Source of the DNA: Mycobacterium intermedium | Lineage (GTDB): Bacteria; Actinomycetota; Actinomycetes; Mycobacteriales; Mycobacteriaceae | Reading direction: 5' to 3' | Length of the DNA stretch: 64,000 bases | NCBI RefSeq assembly: GCF_002086275.1 | Contig: NZ_MVHT01000007.1 | Coordinates: 56,305 to 120,304, forward strand | Shown: positions 32,948 to 41,382 of the stretch, piece after piece | Layout: every line of letters starts with the position of its first letter | Position numbering within the stretch: position 1 is the first letter of the stretch | Position numbers and translations under genes: made by a program | Notes under the pieces: model-generated | What the model was told of the DNA's origin: nothing | The model's input: the letters and a program-made list of their open reading frames with translations, nothing else | Databases searched by the model: none

Positions 32948-33807
32948 TACCCGGCAACCGCATTCAGCTGTTCGCGGGTCTCCTCATCAAGCTCGATGTC
33001 GGCGACGGCGATGTTCTCCTCGAGGTGCTGTACGGACGACGTGCCTGGGATCAGCAGGACGTTCGGCGCCACACCCAAGGTCCAGGCCAATGCGATCTGT
33101 GCCGGGGTCCGGCCGAGTTCGGCGGCCACGCGCTGGATCAACTCGTTGCCCAACACCGGGTTGTCCGACCCCGCAAACGCCGATCCCAAGGGAAAGAATG
33201 GAACGAAGGCGATGCCCCGCGAACGGCAAATATCAAGCACCGGTGTCGAATTCCGGTGGACGAGGTTGAACGCATTTTGCACGCAGGCGATCTCGGTGAT
33301 TTCCAGAGCATGCAGCAGTTGCTCCGAACTGACGTTGCTCAGGCCGATGTCGCCGATCAGCCCTTCGTCGCGAGCGGCGACCAAGACTGCCAGTTGATCA
33401 TCAAAGCGCTGGTCGGGCGCCCCACTCTCAAACACTCGCAGGTTGACCGCCGCGAGTTGGTCGACCCCGAGCGTGCGCAAGTTGGCTTCGATGTCGCGGC
33501 GCAACTCGGCGGGCTCGTCGAGCTCCAACCAAGCTCCGGCCTCGTCGCGCCTGCCGCCCACCTTGCTCACCAGAGCCAGGTTCTCCGGGTAGGGATACAA
33601 CGCCTCCCGGATCAGCTCGTTGGCAACATCGGGACCGTAAAACTGGGCGGTGTCGATGTGGGTGACGCCCAGTTCGACCGCCCGACGCAGCACCGCCAAC
33701 GCCTCGTCCCTGTCCCGCGGCGGCCCGAACACTCCGGGGCCGGGCAGCTGCATCGCACCGAAGCCGATACGCGAGACGGTGAATCGACCGAGTGGAAATG
33801 AATCCAT
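32947..33807 (-). CDS. Aldo/keto reductase
   Basis: 286 aa (beta/alpha)8 oxidoreductase. Tetrad residues Asp and Tyr lie in THIDTAQFYGPDVANEL and Lys in ALVSKVGG; the His usually found in the next strand is Asn (LAAVNLRV), a known variant in one actinobacterial AKR subgroup. NADPH-binding region near LLIPGTSSVQHLEENI. Probably reduces small aldehydes or ketones, and could detoxify carbonyls from the adjacent catabolic cluster, though this is inference. Divergent from fadB4 (67 nt gap) and in operon with the acetyltransferase. Confidence 0.9.
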   Translation of the reverse strand: MDSFPLGRFTVSRIGFGAMQLPGPGVFGPPRDRDEALAVLRRAVELGVTHIDTAQFYGPDVANELIREALYPYPENLALVSKVGGRRDEAGAWLELDEPAELRRDIEANLRTLGVDQLAAVNLRVFESGAPDQRFDDQLAVLVAARDEGLIGDIGLSNVSSEQLLHALEITEIACVQNAFNLVHRNSTPVLDICRSRGIAFVPFFPLGSAFAGSDNPVLGNELIQRVAAELGRTPAQIALAWTLGVAPNVLLIPGTSSVQHLEENIAVADIELDEETREQLNAVAG

Positions 33808-33874
33808 GCCCCGAGGTTAGCGCCGAGCCGACGAGTTCTAGATTGAGGCAGCAGGGATCTACGACGGGAGCGGC

Positions 33875-34846
33875 ATGCGCGCGGTAAGAGTGACACGGCT
33901 TGATGGTCCAGAAGCCATCGAGGTGGCAGACGTCGACGAACCCACCGGCGACGGTGTCGTGGTCGACGTACACGCGGCCGGGGTGGCATTCCCCGACGCG
34001 CTGCTAACCCGCGGCCTCTACCAGTACCGTCCGGACCCGCCCTTCACCCTCGGCGCCGAGATTGCCGGGGTGGTCCGATCGGCGCCGGACGACAGCGGCT
34101 TCCACGCCGGCGACCGGGTGCTGGGCCTGACCATGCTCACCGGCGGCATGGCCGAAGTCGCGTTGCTGACACCCGACCGGGTGTTCAAGCTGCCCGACAA
34201 CGTCAGCTTCGAGGCGGGCGCCGGCGTGCTGTTCAACGACCTGACCGTGTACTTCGCGCTGACGGTACGTGGCCGATTGCAGCAGGGCGAGACGGTGCTG
34301 GTGCACGGGGCGGCCGGCGGGATCGGCACGTCGGCGCTGCGACTGGCGCCGGCGCTCGGGGCGTCGCGGGTCATTGCGGTGGTCAGCTCCGAGGAGAAGG
34401 GGCGGATTGCCACAGCAGCCGGTGCCACCGACGTCGTGCTCGCCGACGGGTTCAAGGATGCGGTCAAAGAGCTCACCAGCGGCCGGGGCGTCGACATCGT
34501 GGTGGATCCTGTCGGCGGCGACCGGTTCACCGATTCGCTGCGCTCCCTGGCCCCGGCAGGACGGCTGCTGGTGATCGGCTTCACCGGCGGCGAGATACCC
34601 ACGGTGAAGGTAAACCGGTTGCTGCTGAACAACATTGACGTCGTCGGTGTGGGCTGGGGAGCCTGGGCCGGCAGGCACCCAGGGGCGTTGCAAGAGCAGT
34701 GGGCCGCCCTCGAGCAGCTGTTCACCTCCGGCAAGTTGACCCCGCCGGAGCCCGAGGTCTTCCCCATCGAGGAGGCGGCGGCCGCGGTGGCTTCGCTGGA
34801 GAACCGCTCCGCCAAGGGAAAGGTCGTCTTGCGCGTCCGCGATTAA
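33875..34846 (+). CDS. fadB4: Quinone oxidoreductase-type MDR dehydrogenase FadB4
   Basis: 323 aa. Zinc-free medium-chain reductase: N-terminal GroES-like domain (EVADVDEPTGDGVVVDVHAAGV), VLVHGAAGGIGTSALRLA for NADPH, and the C-terminal AAAAVASLENRSAKGKVVLRV typical of zeta-crystallin-like enzymes. Matches Rv3141 by length and by its place after fadE23 and before the Rv3143-like gene, although long insertions separate them here. Despite the name it is an NADPH-dependent reductase of quinones or enones rather than a beta-oxidation FadB. Confidence 0.88.
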   Translation: MRAVRVTRLDGPEAIEVADVDEPTGDGVVVDVHAAGVAFPDALLTRGLYQYRPDPPFTLGAEIAGVVRSAPDDSGFHAGDRVLGLTMLTGGMAEVALLTPDRVFKLPDNVSFEAGAGVLFNDLTVYFALTVRGRLQQGETVLVHGAAGGIGTSALRLAPALGASRVIAVVSSEEKGRIATAAGATDVVLADGFKDAVKELTSGRGVDIVVDPVGGDRFTDSLRSLAPAGRLLVIGFTGGEIPTVKVNRLLLNNIDVVGVGWGAWAGRHPGALQEQWAALEQLFTSGKLTPPEPEVFPIEEAAAAVASLENRSAKGKVVLRVRD

Positions 34847-34850
34847 CCGC

Positions 34851-34868
34851 AGGCCGCCGGACCGGCCT
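34851..34868 (+). terminator. Possible stem-loop terminator after fadB4
   Basis: AGGCCG-N6-CGGCCT perfect 6-bp stem starting 4 nt after the fadB4 stop, followed by TGTTT. Short and weak. Confidence 0.35.
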
Positions 34869-34885
34869 TGTTTCCGCACAAAAGA

Positions 34886-34903
34886 AAAAGTAATGTCACT
34901 TTT
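34886..34903. promoter_or_regulatory. AAAAGT-N6-ACTTTT inverted repeat, candidate operator of the dioxygenase/LvaABC-like operon
   Basis: Perfect 6-bp arms in an unusually AT-rich stretch 33 nt upstream of the ATG at 34936. A likely target of the TetR encoded at 39349 in the same operon. Confidence 0.55.
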
Positions 34904-34935
34904 AGTTTTGTAGCGGAGACCCCTGGGAGCCAGCC

Positions 34936-36039
34936 ATGGAATCGTTCATCCACCTGCGAAAAGGCAAGACGCCAAAGCGCGTCCACGCCGACCTCGACGG
35001 ACTCAAGGATGACGAACTCGGCCGCGGCGGCTTCACCGGCCGCACGGCCAACATGTACCGCCGCCACGACCCCACCGCCTTCCGGGCGGTCGGCCCGCTG
35101 CGGCCCACCGACGTGCTCGCCGACCAGCTCAAGCCCAGTGACGCCACCGACGCCAATGGCGGACCGCTGCTGATGTTCAGCAACACCGACTGCCGCATTC
35201 TGCTGAGTCGCCGGCAGGAAGAGATGCCGTTCTACACCCGCTACGTCGACGGCGATCTGCTCTGCTTCGTCCACAACGGCAGCGGCCTGCTCGAAACCGA
35301 GTTCGGCCCGCTGCGCTACCGGCAGGGCGACTGGGTCTACCTCCCCAAGGCATGCACCTGGCGCCAGATACCCGATGGCGAGACGACCCTGCTGATGATC
35401 GAGGCGACCGACGAGTTCCGCGTCCCTCCCCCGGGCACCCTGGGCCGCCACTTCCCGTTCGACCCGGCACAGGCGACCATCCCCGACCCGGAACCCATCG
35501 AGGACGACGGCCGGGACCAGTACGAGGTCCGGCTCCTGCACCGGGAAATTGACGGTAGCGATTCGACAACGCTGTACTACCAACACAATCCGATCGACGT
35601 CGAGGGCTGGCGCGGTGACAACTTCGCCTTCACCTTCAACATCGCCGACTACACCGTCGTCACCTCCGACAGCGTGCACCTGCCGCCGACCGTGCACCTG
35701 TTCATGCAGGCCACGGGCGTCTACGTGATGAACTTCCTGCCCAAACCCGCCGAAACGGTCCCCGGCACCGAACGCACACCGTGGTATCACCGCAACGTCG
35801 ACTATGACGAGATCGCGTTCTTCCACGGCGGCTCGCTGTATGGCATACCGATGCCGCCGGGCCTGATTTCGCATGCGCCGCAAGGAGTTCACCACGGAGC
35901 CCCGGAGAAGGCACGCGAACGCGCCCGTCGCAAATTCGACGAATACTCCAGCGTCGACTGGCAGGTGATCGCCATCGACACCCGCCGGCGACTGACACCC
36001 TCGGCCGAAATTCTGGCCAACGATCTAGGACAGCACTGA
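34936..36039 (+). CDS. Homogentisate 1,2-dioxygenase-like cupin protein
   Basis: 367 aa, shorter than classical homogentisate dioxygenase (about 430-440). Recognisable features are YRRHDPTAFRAVGPL, a cupin strand pair with GPLRYRQGDWVYLPKACTW, and the C-terminal iron-site region TPWYHRNVDYDEIAFFHGG followed by SHAPQGVHHG, which place His, Glu and His in the HGD pattern. Expected activity is O2-dependent ring cleavage of a hydroquinone-type aromatic, but the ring substrate need not be homogentisate because no maleylacetoacetate isomerase or fumarylacetoacetase follows. RBS GGGAG upstream. First gene of the long rightward operon. Confidence 0.82.
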   Translation: MESFIHLRKGKTPKRVHADLDGLKDDELGRGGFTGRTANMYRRHDPTAFRAVGPLRPTDVLADQLKPSDATDANGGPLLMFSNTDCRILLSRRQEEMPFYTRYVDGDLLCFVHNGSGLLETEFGPLRYRQGDWVYLPKACTWRQIPDGETTLLMIEATDEFRVPPPGTLGRHFPFDPAQATIPDPEPIEDDGRDQYEVRLLHREIDGSDSTTLYYQHNPIDVEGWRGDNFAFTFNIADYTVVTSDSVHLPPTVHLFMQATGVYVMNFLPKPAETVPGTERTPWYHRNVDYDEIAFFHGGSLYGIPMPPGLISHAPQGVHHGAPEKARERARRKFDEYSSVDWQVIAIDTRRRLTPSAEILANDLGQH

Positions 36040-36061
36040 GGAAAACCAGGACAACTTTGAA

Positions 36062-37249
36062 ATGAAACAAGCCGTCAAGCACGACTACGAACGCATCCCG
36101 TACCTGGTTGCGTTCCAGAACAATTCCGGTGTCCGCGACGTTTACGGTGGGCTGGCCGAGATCACCGTCCTGGAAAGCTATCTGCTCAAGCCCAAGGACA
36201 AGCCGTCAGACACCGTGCTGGTGTTCATGCACCCCATCGGCGGGGGCGCCTACCTGCCGATGATCAATGCGCTGGCCCGCGCCGGCCACCACGTCATCTA
36301 CTGCAACAGCCGGTTCCGCGGGACGGATTCGGCCCTGATGATGGAAAAGGTCGTCGAGGATCTCGGCGAGTGCATCAAAGACGCCAAGAACCGGTTGGGC
36401 TACCAGAAGGTGGTGCTGGCCGGCTGGAGCGGCGGCGGCTCGCTGTCGGTGTTCTATCAGCAACAGGCGCAAAAGCCCACGATCACGGCCAGCCCGTCCG
36501 GCGACGGACCTGACCTGACCCAACTGGACCTGATTCCGGCCGACGGCATCATGCTGCTCGCCGCCCACATCAGCCGACACGGCACGCTGACGGAGTGGCT
36601 GGACGCGTCGATACTCGACGAATCCGACCCCACCAAGCGCGATCCCGAATTAGACCTCTACAACCCGGACAACCCCAACCAGCCGCCATACAGCGAGGAG
36701 TTCCTGCAGCGGTATCGCCAGGCGCAGATCGACCGCAATCGCCGCATCACCGCCTGGGTGAAGGACAAGCTGGACGAGTTGCGCGCTGCCGGCCGGCCCG
36801 AGGAAGAGTTCTGCTTCGTCGTACACGGCACCATGGCCGACCCGCGCTGGCTGGACCCGAACGTCGACCCCAACGAGCGCACCCCGGGCACCTGCTACCT
36901 GGGCGACCCGCGGGTAGTGAACATGAGCCCGGTCGGGCTGGCCCGGTTCTCGACGCTGCGCGGCTGGCTGTCGCAATGGAGCTACGACGACGCGCGCGGT
37001 GACGGTGTGGCCTGCGGCCCCGACATCGCCGTCCCCGCGCTGGTCATCGGTAACCTTGCCGATGACGCGTGCACACCCAGCCACACCCGACGCCTCTTCG
37101 AAGCGATCGGTCATCCGGACAAGGAGATGTACGAAATTTCCGGAGCCACACACTATTACGCGGGTCCTGACCAACGGGACAAGTTGCGGGAGGCCGTCGG
37201 CATCGTCACCGACTGGCTGACCCGGCACGACTTCGCGGGGGCAGAGTGA
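36062..37249 (+). CDS. Alpha/beta hydrolase
   Basis: 395 aa. Fold markers: VFMHPIGGGAYLPMINALARAGH (oxyanion loop), nucleophile in VLAGWSGGGSLSV, acid in LVIGNLADDACTP and His in SGATHYYAG. A long cap insertion (about residues 150-280) sits between the nucleophile and the acid. I do not recognise a specific subfamily; given its position after a ring-cleaving dioxygenase and before a CoA transferase it may hydrolyse the ring-opened product. The stop overlaps the following GTG (GTGA). Confidence 0.85.
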   Translation: MKQAVKHDYERIPYLVAFQNNSGVRDVYGGLAEITVLESYLLKPKDKPSDTVLVFMHPIGGGAYLPMINALARAGHHVIYCNSRFRGTDSALMMEKVVEDLGECIKDAKNRLGYQKVVLAGWSGGGSLSVFYQQQAQKPTITASPSGDGPDLTQLDLIPADGIMLLAAHISRHGTLTEWLDASILDESDPTKRDPELDLYNPDNPNQPPYSEEFLQRYRQAQIDRNRRITAWVKDKLDELRAAGRPEEEFCFVVHGTMADPRWLDPNVDPNERTPGTCYLGDPRVVNMSPVGLARFSTLRGWLSQWSYDDARGDGVACGPDIAVPALVIGNLADDACTPSHTRRLFEAIGHPDKEMYEISGATHYYAGPDQRDKLREAVGIVTDWLTRHDFAGAE

Positions 37250-38454
37250 CAGGTCCCACCGGAGCACTGGACGGTATCCGGGTGCTCGAGCTGGGCACCC
37301 TGATCGCGGGCCCGTTCGCCGGACGACTGCTCGGCGACATGGGTGCCGAGGTTATCAAGGTGGAACCACCCGGCGCCCCAGATCCGCTACGCACCTGGGG
37401 CCAAGCCGAACTGGACGGGCAGCACGTCTTCTGGACGGTCCATGCCCGCAACAAGAAGGCGATCACCCTCGACCTGCGCCGGCCGCGTGGGCGCGAGTTG
37501 TTTCTCGAGCTGGTGGACAAATCTGACATCGTCGTCGAGAACTTCCGACCGGGCACGCTAGAGAAGTGGAACCTGGGCTATGACGTGCTCAGCCAACGCA
37601 ACTCGGGCATCATCCTGGTCCGGGTGTCGGGCTACGGACAGACCGGACCCGACGCGCGCAAGGCCGGTTACGCCTCTGTCGCCGAGGCGGCCAGCGGCTT
37701 GCGCCACCTCAACGGGTTTCCCGGTGGCCCCCCGCCGCGACTTGCCCTGTCACTCGGCGACAGCCTGGCCGGCATGTTCGGCGCACAGGGCGCGCTGGCT
37801 GCCCTCTATCGCCGCAGCGTGACCGGGCACGGCCAAGTCGTTGACGTCGCGTTGACCGAATCATGCCTGGCCGTGCAGGAATCCACGATCCCGGACTATG
37901 ACGTGGGCGGCGTGGTACGGGGACCGTCGGGCACCCGACTGGAAGGTATCGCGCCGTCCAACATCTACCGCAGCGCCGACGGGTCCTGGGTGGTGATCGC
38001 GGCCAACCAAGACACCGTGTTCGCGCGTCTCTGCCAGGCGATGGACCGCCCGGAACTGGCCACCGACGAGCGATTCGCCACCCACGGCGCCCGCGGACGC
38101 AATCAGGATGAGCTGGACAAGATCATCGGCGCGTGGGCGGCCGAGCGACAGCCCGCCGACATCATCGAAACCCTTTCCGCCGCAGGCGTAATCGCCGGGC
38201 CGATCAACACCGTCGCCGAAGTGGTCAACGATCCGCAACTGCGGGCCCGCGGCATGCTGGTCGAACACTTCGATGAGCGCCTGCAGCGCCCCGTGCTGGG
38301 ACCGGGGATCGTGCCGGTGTTGTCGGAGTCCCCGGGCGGCGTCCGCAACGCCGGCCCCGCCTATCCGGGCCAACACAACGACGACATCTATGGCGGACTG
38401 CTGGGCAAGACAGACGATGAGCTTGCCGAATTGCGTGCCGAAGAGGTGATCTGA
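37246..38454 (+). CDS. CaiB/BaiF family III CoA transferase
   Basis: 402 aa from GTG 37246. Shows the typical start LDGIRVLELGTLIAGPFAGRLLGDMGAEVIKVE, VVENFRPGTLEKWNLGYD, and LALSLGDSLAGMFGA with the catalytic Asp retained, plus the C-terminal YPGQHNDDIYGGLLG. All family motifs are intact, unlike the domain 1 copy at 9821. It would activate the acid produced by the preceding enzymes to its CoA thioester, feeding the lyase and the LvaABC-type enzymes downstream. Confidence 0.93.
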   Translation: MTGPTGALDGIRVLELGTLIAGPFAGRLLGDMGAEVIKVEPPGAPDPLRTWGQAELDGQHVFWTVHARNKKAITLDLRRPRGRELFLELVDKSDIVVENFRPGTLEKWNLGYDVLSQRNSGIILVRVSGYGQTGPDARKAGYASVAEAASGLRHLNGFPGGPPPRLALSLGDSLAGMFGAQGALAALYRRSVTGHGQVVDVALTESCLAVQESTIPDYDVGGVVRGPSGTRLEGIAPSNIYRSADGSWVVIAANQDTVFARLCQAMDRPELATDERFATHGARGRNQDELDKIIGAWAAERQPADIIETLSAAGVIAGPINTVAEVVNDPQLRARGMLVEHFDERLQRPVLGPGIVPVLSESPGGVRNAGPAYPGQHNDDIYGGLLGKTDDELAELRAEEVI

Positions 38455-38455
38455 A

Positions 38456-39349
38456 ATGACGCATATCGTCATTCGCGAGGTGGCGCTACGCGACGGTCTG
38501 CAGATCGAGAAACCAATCCCGTTGTCGGCCAAGTTGGAACTGCTTTCAGCCGTGGCGGCCACGGGGGTCCGTGAGGTGGAGGCGACGGCGTTCGTCTCCC
38601 CCTCGAAGGTGCCGTCGATGGCCGACGCCGCCGAACTGGCGGCCGAACTGCACAACTACCCCGACATCGATTTTTCGGCCCTGGTGGCCAGCCCGAACGG
38701 CGCCAAGCGGGCGATCGCGGCGGGGTTCCGCTCGATCGAGTACGTGGTGGCCGCCGACGATACGTTCAGCATGAAAAACGTCGGGCGCACCAGCGCCGAG
38801 GCCACCGAACAGATCGCGGACATCGTCGCGATCGCGCACGGCAGCGATGTCGCCGTCGAGGTCATCGTCGCCACCGCATGGGACTCCCCCTTCGAGGGAC
38901 CCACCCCGCCCCAGCGCGTGCTCGATATCGCCGCCGCGGCACGCGACCAGGGTGTCGACCGCTTCTCCATCGCCGACACCATCGGCACCGCCACCCCCGG
39001 TCGAGTCAGTTCGCTTATCGCACAACTTCGTCCGGTGATCGGCGACCTCCCGCTGGGCGGCCATTTCCATAACACCCGTGGAGCGGGCCTGGCCAGCGCT
39101 TATGCGGCGGTCACCGCCGGCGTTACCCGACTGGACGCCTCCGCCGGCGGCCTCGGCGGTTGCCCGTTTGCGCCGGGCGCCACCGGCAACATCGCCACCG
39201 AGGATCTGGTGTATCTCCTGGTCGACAGCGGGTTCGAGGTCGACATCGACCTGGCCGCCGCGATCGCTGCCGCCGAAGTCGCGAAATCGGTTGTCGGACA
39301 TGACTTGCCCAGCGCACTGTTGCGTGCGGGCGACCGGATTCGCAGCTGA
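38456..39349 (+). CDS. Hydroxymethylglutaryl-CoA lyase-like enzyme
   Basis: 297 aa DRE-TIM metallolyase. REVALRDGLQIEKPI has the catalytic Arg and metal Asp, GHFHNTRGAGLA the metal-binding HxH, and GGLGGCPFAPGATGN the HMG-CoA lyase signature with the active Cys. It cleaves HMG-CoA or a close 3-hydroxy-3-methylacyl-CoA analogue into acetyl-CoA and a ketoacid. The gene begins 1 nt after the CoA transferase stop and ends on the TetR start (TGATG). Confidence 0.92.
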   Translation: MTHIVIREVALRDGLQIEKPIPLSAKLELLSAVAATGVREVEATAFVSPSKVPSMADAAELAAELHNYPDIDFSALVASPNGAKRAIAAGFRSIEYVVAADDTFSMKNVGRTSAEATEQIADIVAIAHGSDVAVEVIVATAWDSPFEGPTPPQRVLDIAAAARDQGVDRFSIADTIGTATPGRVSSLIAQLRPVIGDLPLGGHFHNTRGAGLASAYAAVTAGVTRLDASAGGLGGCPFAPGATGNIATEDLVYLLVDSGFEVDIDLAAAIAAAEVAKSVVGHDLPSALLRAGDRIRS

Positions 39350-39978
39350 TGCCCGCCAGCACGCTCAGCGCCAAGGGTCGCCAAACGCGGGAGGCGATCG
39401 AACAGGCAGCCCGAAAGCTGTTTGCTGAGCGTGGCTTTCACGGAACCACATTGGCCGACATCACCTCGGCCGCGGGAAAATCGTCAGCGGTCTTCTACCG
39501 GTACTTCACCGACAAGGAAGATCTGCTGGCCGCGCTGGCGGAGTCGTTTCTGCACGAGGTCGTCGCACCGTCCGGCCGAAACGTGTCGCTGCCGGGGTCG
39601 CCGAACGACGACACGTTTTTCATCGCGGCGGTCACCGGCTACTGGAACATGTTCAAACAGAACATCGGCATCATGATCGCCGTCGCCCAATTGGCCGCCA
39701 CCCAGCAGCGTTTCGCTGCCGTCCAGAACGAGTTCCGGCGGTTCGGTATGGACATAGTGGCCGCCTCGGTCCGCCGGGCGCAGGAGCAGGGCTATGCGGC
39801 CGACCTCAACGCCGAACACATCGCCGCCGCGATAGCCTTGCTCTTCGAGAACTTCACGACCGTCTTCGTCGGCTCATCGGGACAGGACGGCCCGCGGGGG
39901 CTGGGGGTCACGATCAGCGATGAGGATGCCATCAAGACATTGTCGACGGTCTGGAAGAAGACACTGTACGGCGGGTGA
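39349..39978 (+). CDS. TetR-family transcriptional regulator
   Basis: 209 aa. Helix-turn-helix in REAIEQAARKLFAERGFHGTTLADITSAAGKSSAVFYRYFTDKEDLL; the rest is the helical ligand domain (FIAAVTGYWNMFKQNIGIM). It is embedded in the operon, overlapping both neighbours, so it probably controls its own operon through the AAAAGT/ACTTTT site at 34886. The effector is likely an acyl-CoA or an aromatic acid of the pathway. Confidence 0.92.
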   Translation: MPASTLSAKGRQTREAIEQAARKLFAERGFHGTTLADITSAAGKSSAVFYRYFTDKEDLLAALAESFLHEVVAPSGRNVSLPGSPNDDTFFIAAVTGYWNMFKQNIGIMIAVAQLAATQQRFAAVQNEFRRFGMDIVAASVRRAQEQGYAADLNAEHIAAAIALLFENFTTVFVGSSGQDGPRGLGVTISDEDAIKTLSTVWKKTLYGG

Positions 39979-40997
39979 GGAGATCGTTGACCGGGGTCGA
40001 AGAGCTACCCGTCAAGTTGCGTGCGGTGATAGCCGGCGCGCTGAAGTTGGACGCGGCGAGCATCACGATTGAGAACCTGCGCCCGGTGCATCGCAACTAC
40101 GGGGCCGCCGCCTGGGCATTCGACGCCACCAGCCCGGCCGGGCGCAGCACGCTGGTACTGCGCCTCGAGCCCGTGAATCGCAGTTCCGTCGAGGCCGCCC
40201 CGCAACTGCAGGCTCACGCCCTGTTCAGCGCCAAGGTGATGGGGGTTCCGGTGCCGCACGTAGTTGCCGTCGACGACTCCGACGCCACGCTGGGTCGCCC
40301 TTACGTGATCATCGAAATGCCCAGGGGTGAAACGGAATACTCAGTGATTGTGCGCCAGCTCGACCGTGCCGGCCGACACGCCGGCGGGCGCGCGCAACTG
40401 CTGCGACAGTGTGCGCTCGTGCTGTCCCGCATCCATCGGATCCCGACCGCTGAGCCGGAGAAGTCCCGCCAGGACCGCCTCGCGATCTACCGCGCATCAC
40501 TCGACGCCCTGGACGATGTGCCCGCCGCCTTCGAATGGGCTTACCGCTGGCTTATCACCCACCAGCCACCTCCATCGCCCGCGGTCGTGGTCAATGGCGA
40601 CTTCCGCATGGGAAATCTCGCGGTCGATGGCATGCAGCTGAGCGCCGTACTCGGGTGGAGATATCTACACGTCGGCGACGCCAACGAAGACCTGGCCTGG
40701 TTCTGTGACCGGGCGTGGCGCTACGGCGCCCCGTTGACCAGGGGCGCAGGAGGTCTGGGCAGCATCGACACCTTCCTGCGTGCCTACGAAGAAGCCAGCG
40801 GGACTACCGTCGACCAGGTGAAGTTTCACTGGTGGCGAGTGATGGCGGCGCTGCTGCGGGGAATCGTGAACTGCTCGGAGGCCCAGATCGGGCGGACGGC
40901 TCAGATTCCCTCGATGAGGGCGGCCATCATGGGCCGCCGGATCTGCGAAACCGAATGGGATCTGCTCAACCTCATCGGCGAGGGAACGGGCAAATGA
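39975..40997 (+). CDS. APH-family kinase homologue (LvaA-like), probably inactive
   Basis: 340 aa; related along its length to the kinase at 42618. The APH catalytic loop HGDFRxGN reads NGDFRMGN (Asn207, Asp209) and the metal-binding Asp of the DWE motif is Gly227 (VLGWRYL). Loss of the metal Asp should abolish or greatly reduce phosphotransfer, so it looks like a pseudokinase, although the frame is intact. It is paired with a DUF6285 gene just as the active copy is, so it may act as an allosteric or structural partner. The GTG at 39975 overlaps the TetR stop; a TTG at 39987 has a better ribosome binding site (GAGGAG). Confidence 0.85.
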   Translation: MRRSLTGVEELPVKLRAVIAGALKLDAASITIENLRPVHRNYGAAAWAFDATSPAGRSTLVLRLEPVNRSSVEAAPQLQAHALFSAKVMGVPVPHVVAVDDSDATLGRPYVIIEMPRGETEYSVIVRQLDRAGRHAGGRAQLLRQCALVLSRIHRIPTAEPEKSRQDRLAIYRASLDALDDVPAAFEWAYRWLITHQPPPSPAVVVNGDFRMGNLAVDGMQLSAVLGWRYLHVGDANEDLAWFCDRAWRYGAPLTRGAGGLGSIDTFLRAYEEASGTTVDQVKFHWWRVMAALLRGIVNCSEAQIGRTAQIPSMRAAIMGRRICETEWDLLNLIGEGTGK

Positions 40998-41353
40998 GTT
41001 CGGCCGAGTCCCCGTTCCGCGACCGCACTGCCACCGAGTTGCTGGCGTTGGTCACCCAGTTCCTGGAAGACCATGTCCTGCCGGCCGCCGCCGCCAGCCC
41101 GCACAGCCACGACGAAATCGCCGCGGCCGTGGACGCGCTGCGCATCGTCGAACGCGAAATGCTCAGCGACCCGGCCGGCGACGCAACCTCCCGCGCCGCG
41201 CTGGCCCGCCTCGGCTTCTCCGACGAAGCCCAACTGGCAACGGCGATTCGCAATGGCGATCTCGATGACCGCGCCGCCGAGGTCAGCTCATGCTTGCGGA
41301 CCCTGGCAAGACAGCGGCTGTTGGTCACCAATCCCGGATACCAAAACGAATAA
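40994..41353 (+). CDS. DUF6285 (LvaB-like) small protein, copy 1
   Basis: 119 aa helical protein. Marked by LLALVTQFLEDHVLPAA, the VDALRIVEREML helix and the ending LLVTNPGYQNE. The paralogue at 43601 shares these blocks (LRIVERELL, HPGYDSE). Small proteins of this kind accompany APH-family kinases and ACADs; in the Pseudomonas putida levulinate pathway I recall LvaB as the protein required for kinase activity of LvaA. ATGA overlap with the preceding kinase-like gene. Confidence 0.8.
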   Translation: MSSAESPFRDRTATELLALVTQFLEDHVLPAAAASPHSHDEIAAAVDALRIVEREMLSDPAGDATSRAALARLGFSDEAQLATAIRNGDLDDRAAEVSSCLRTLARQRLLVTNPGYQNE

Positions 41354-41382
41354 GCCGCACCGCTAACAGAGGAGATATCAAC

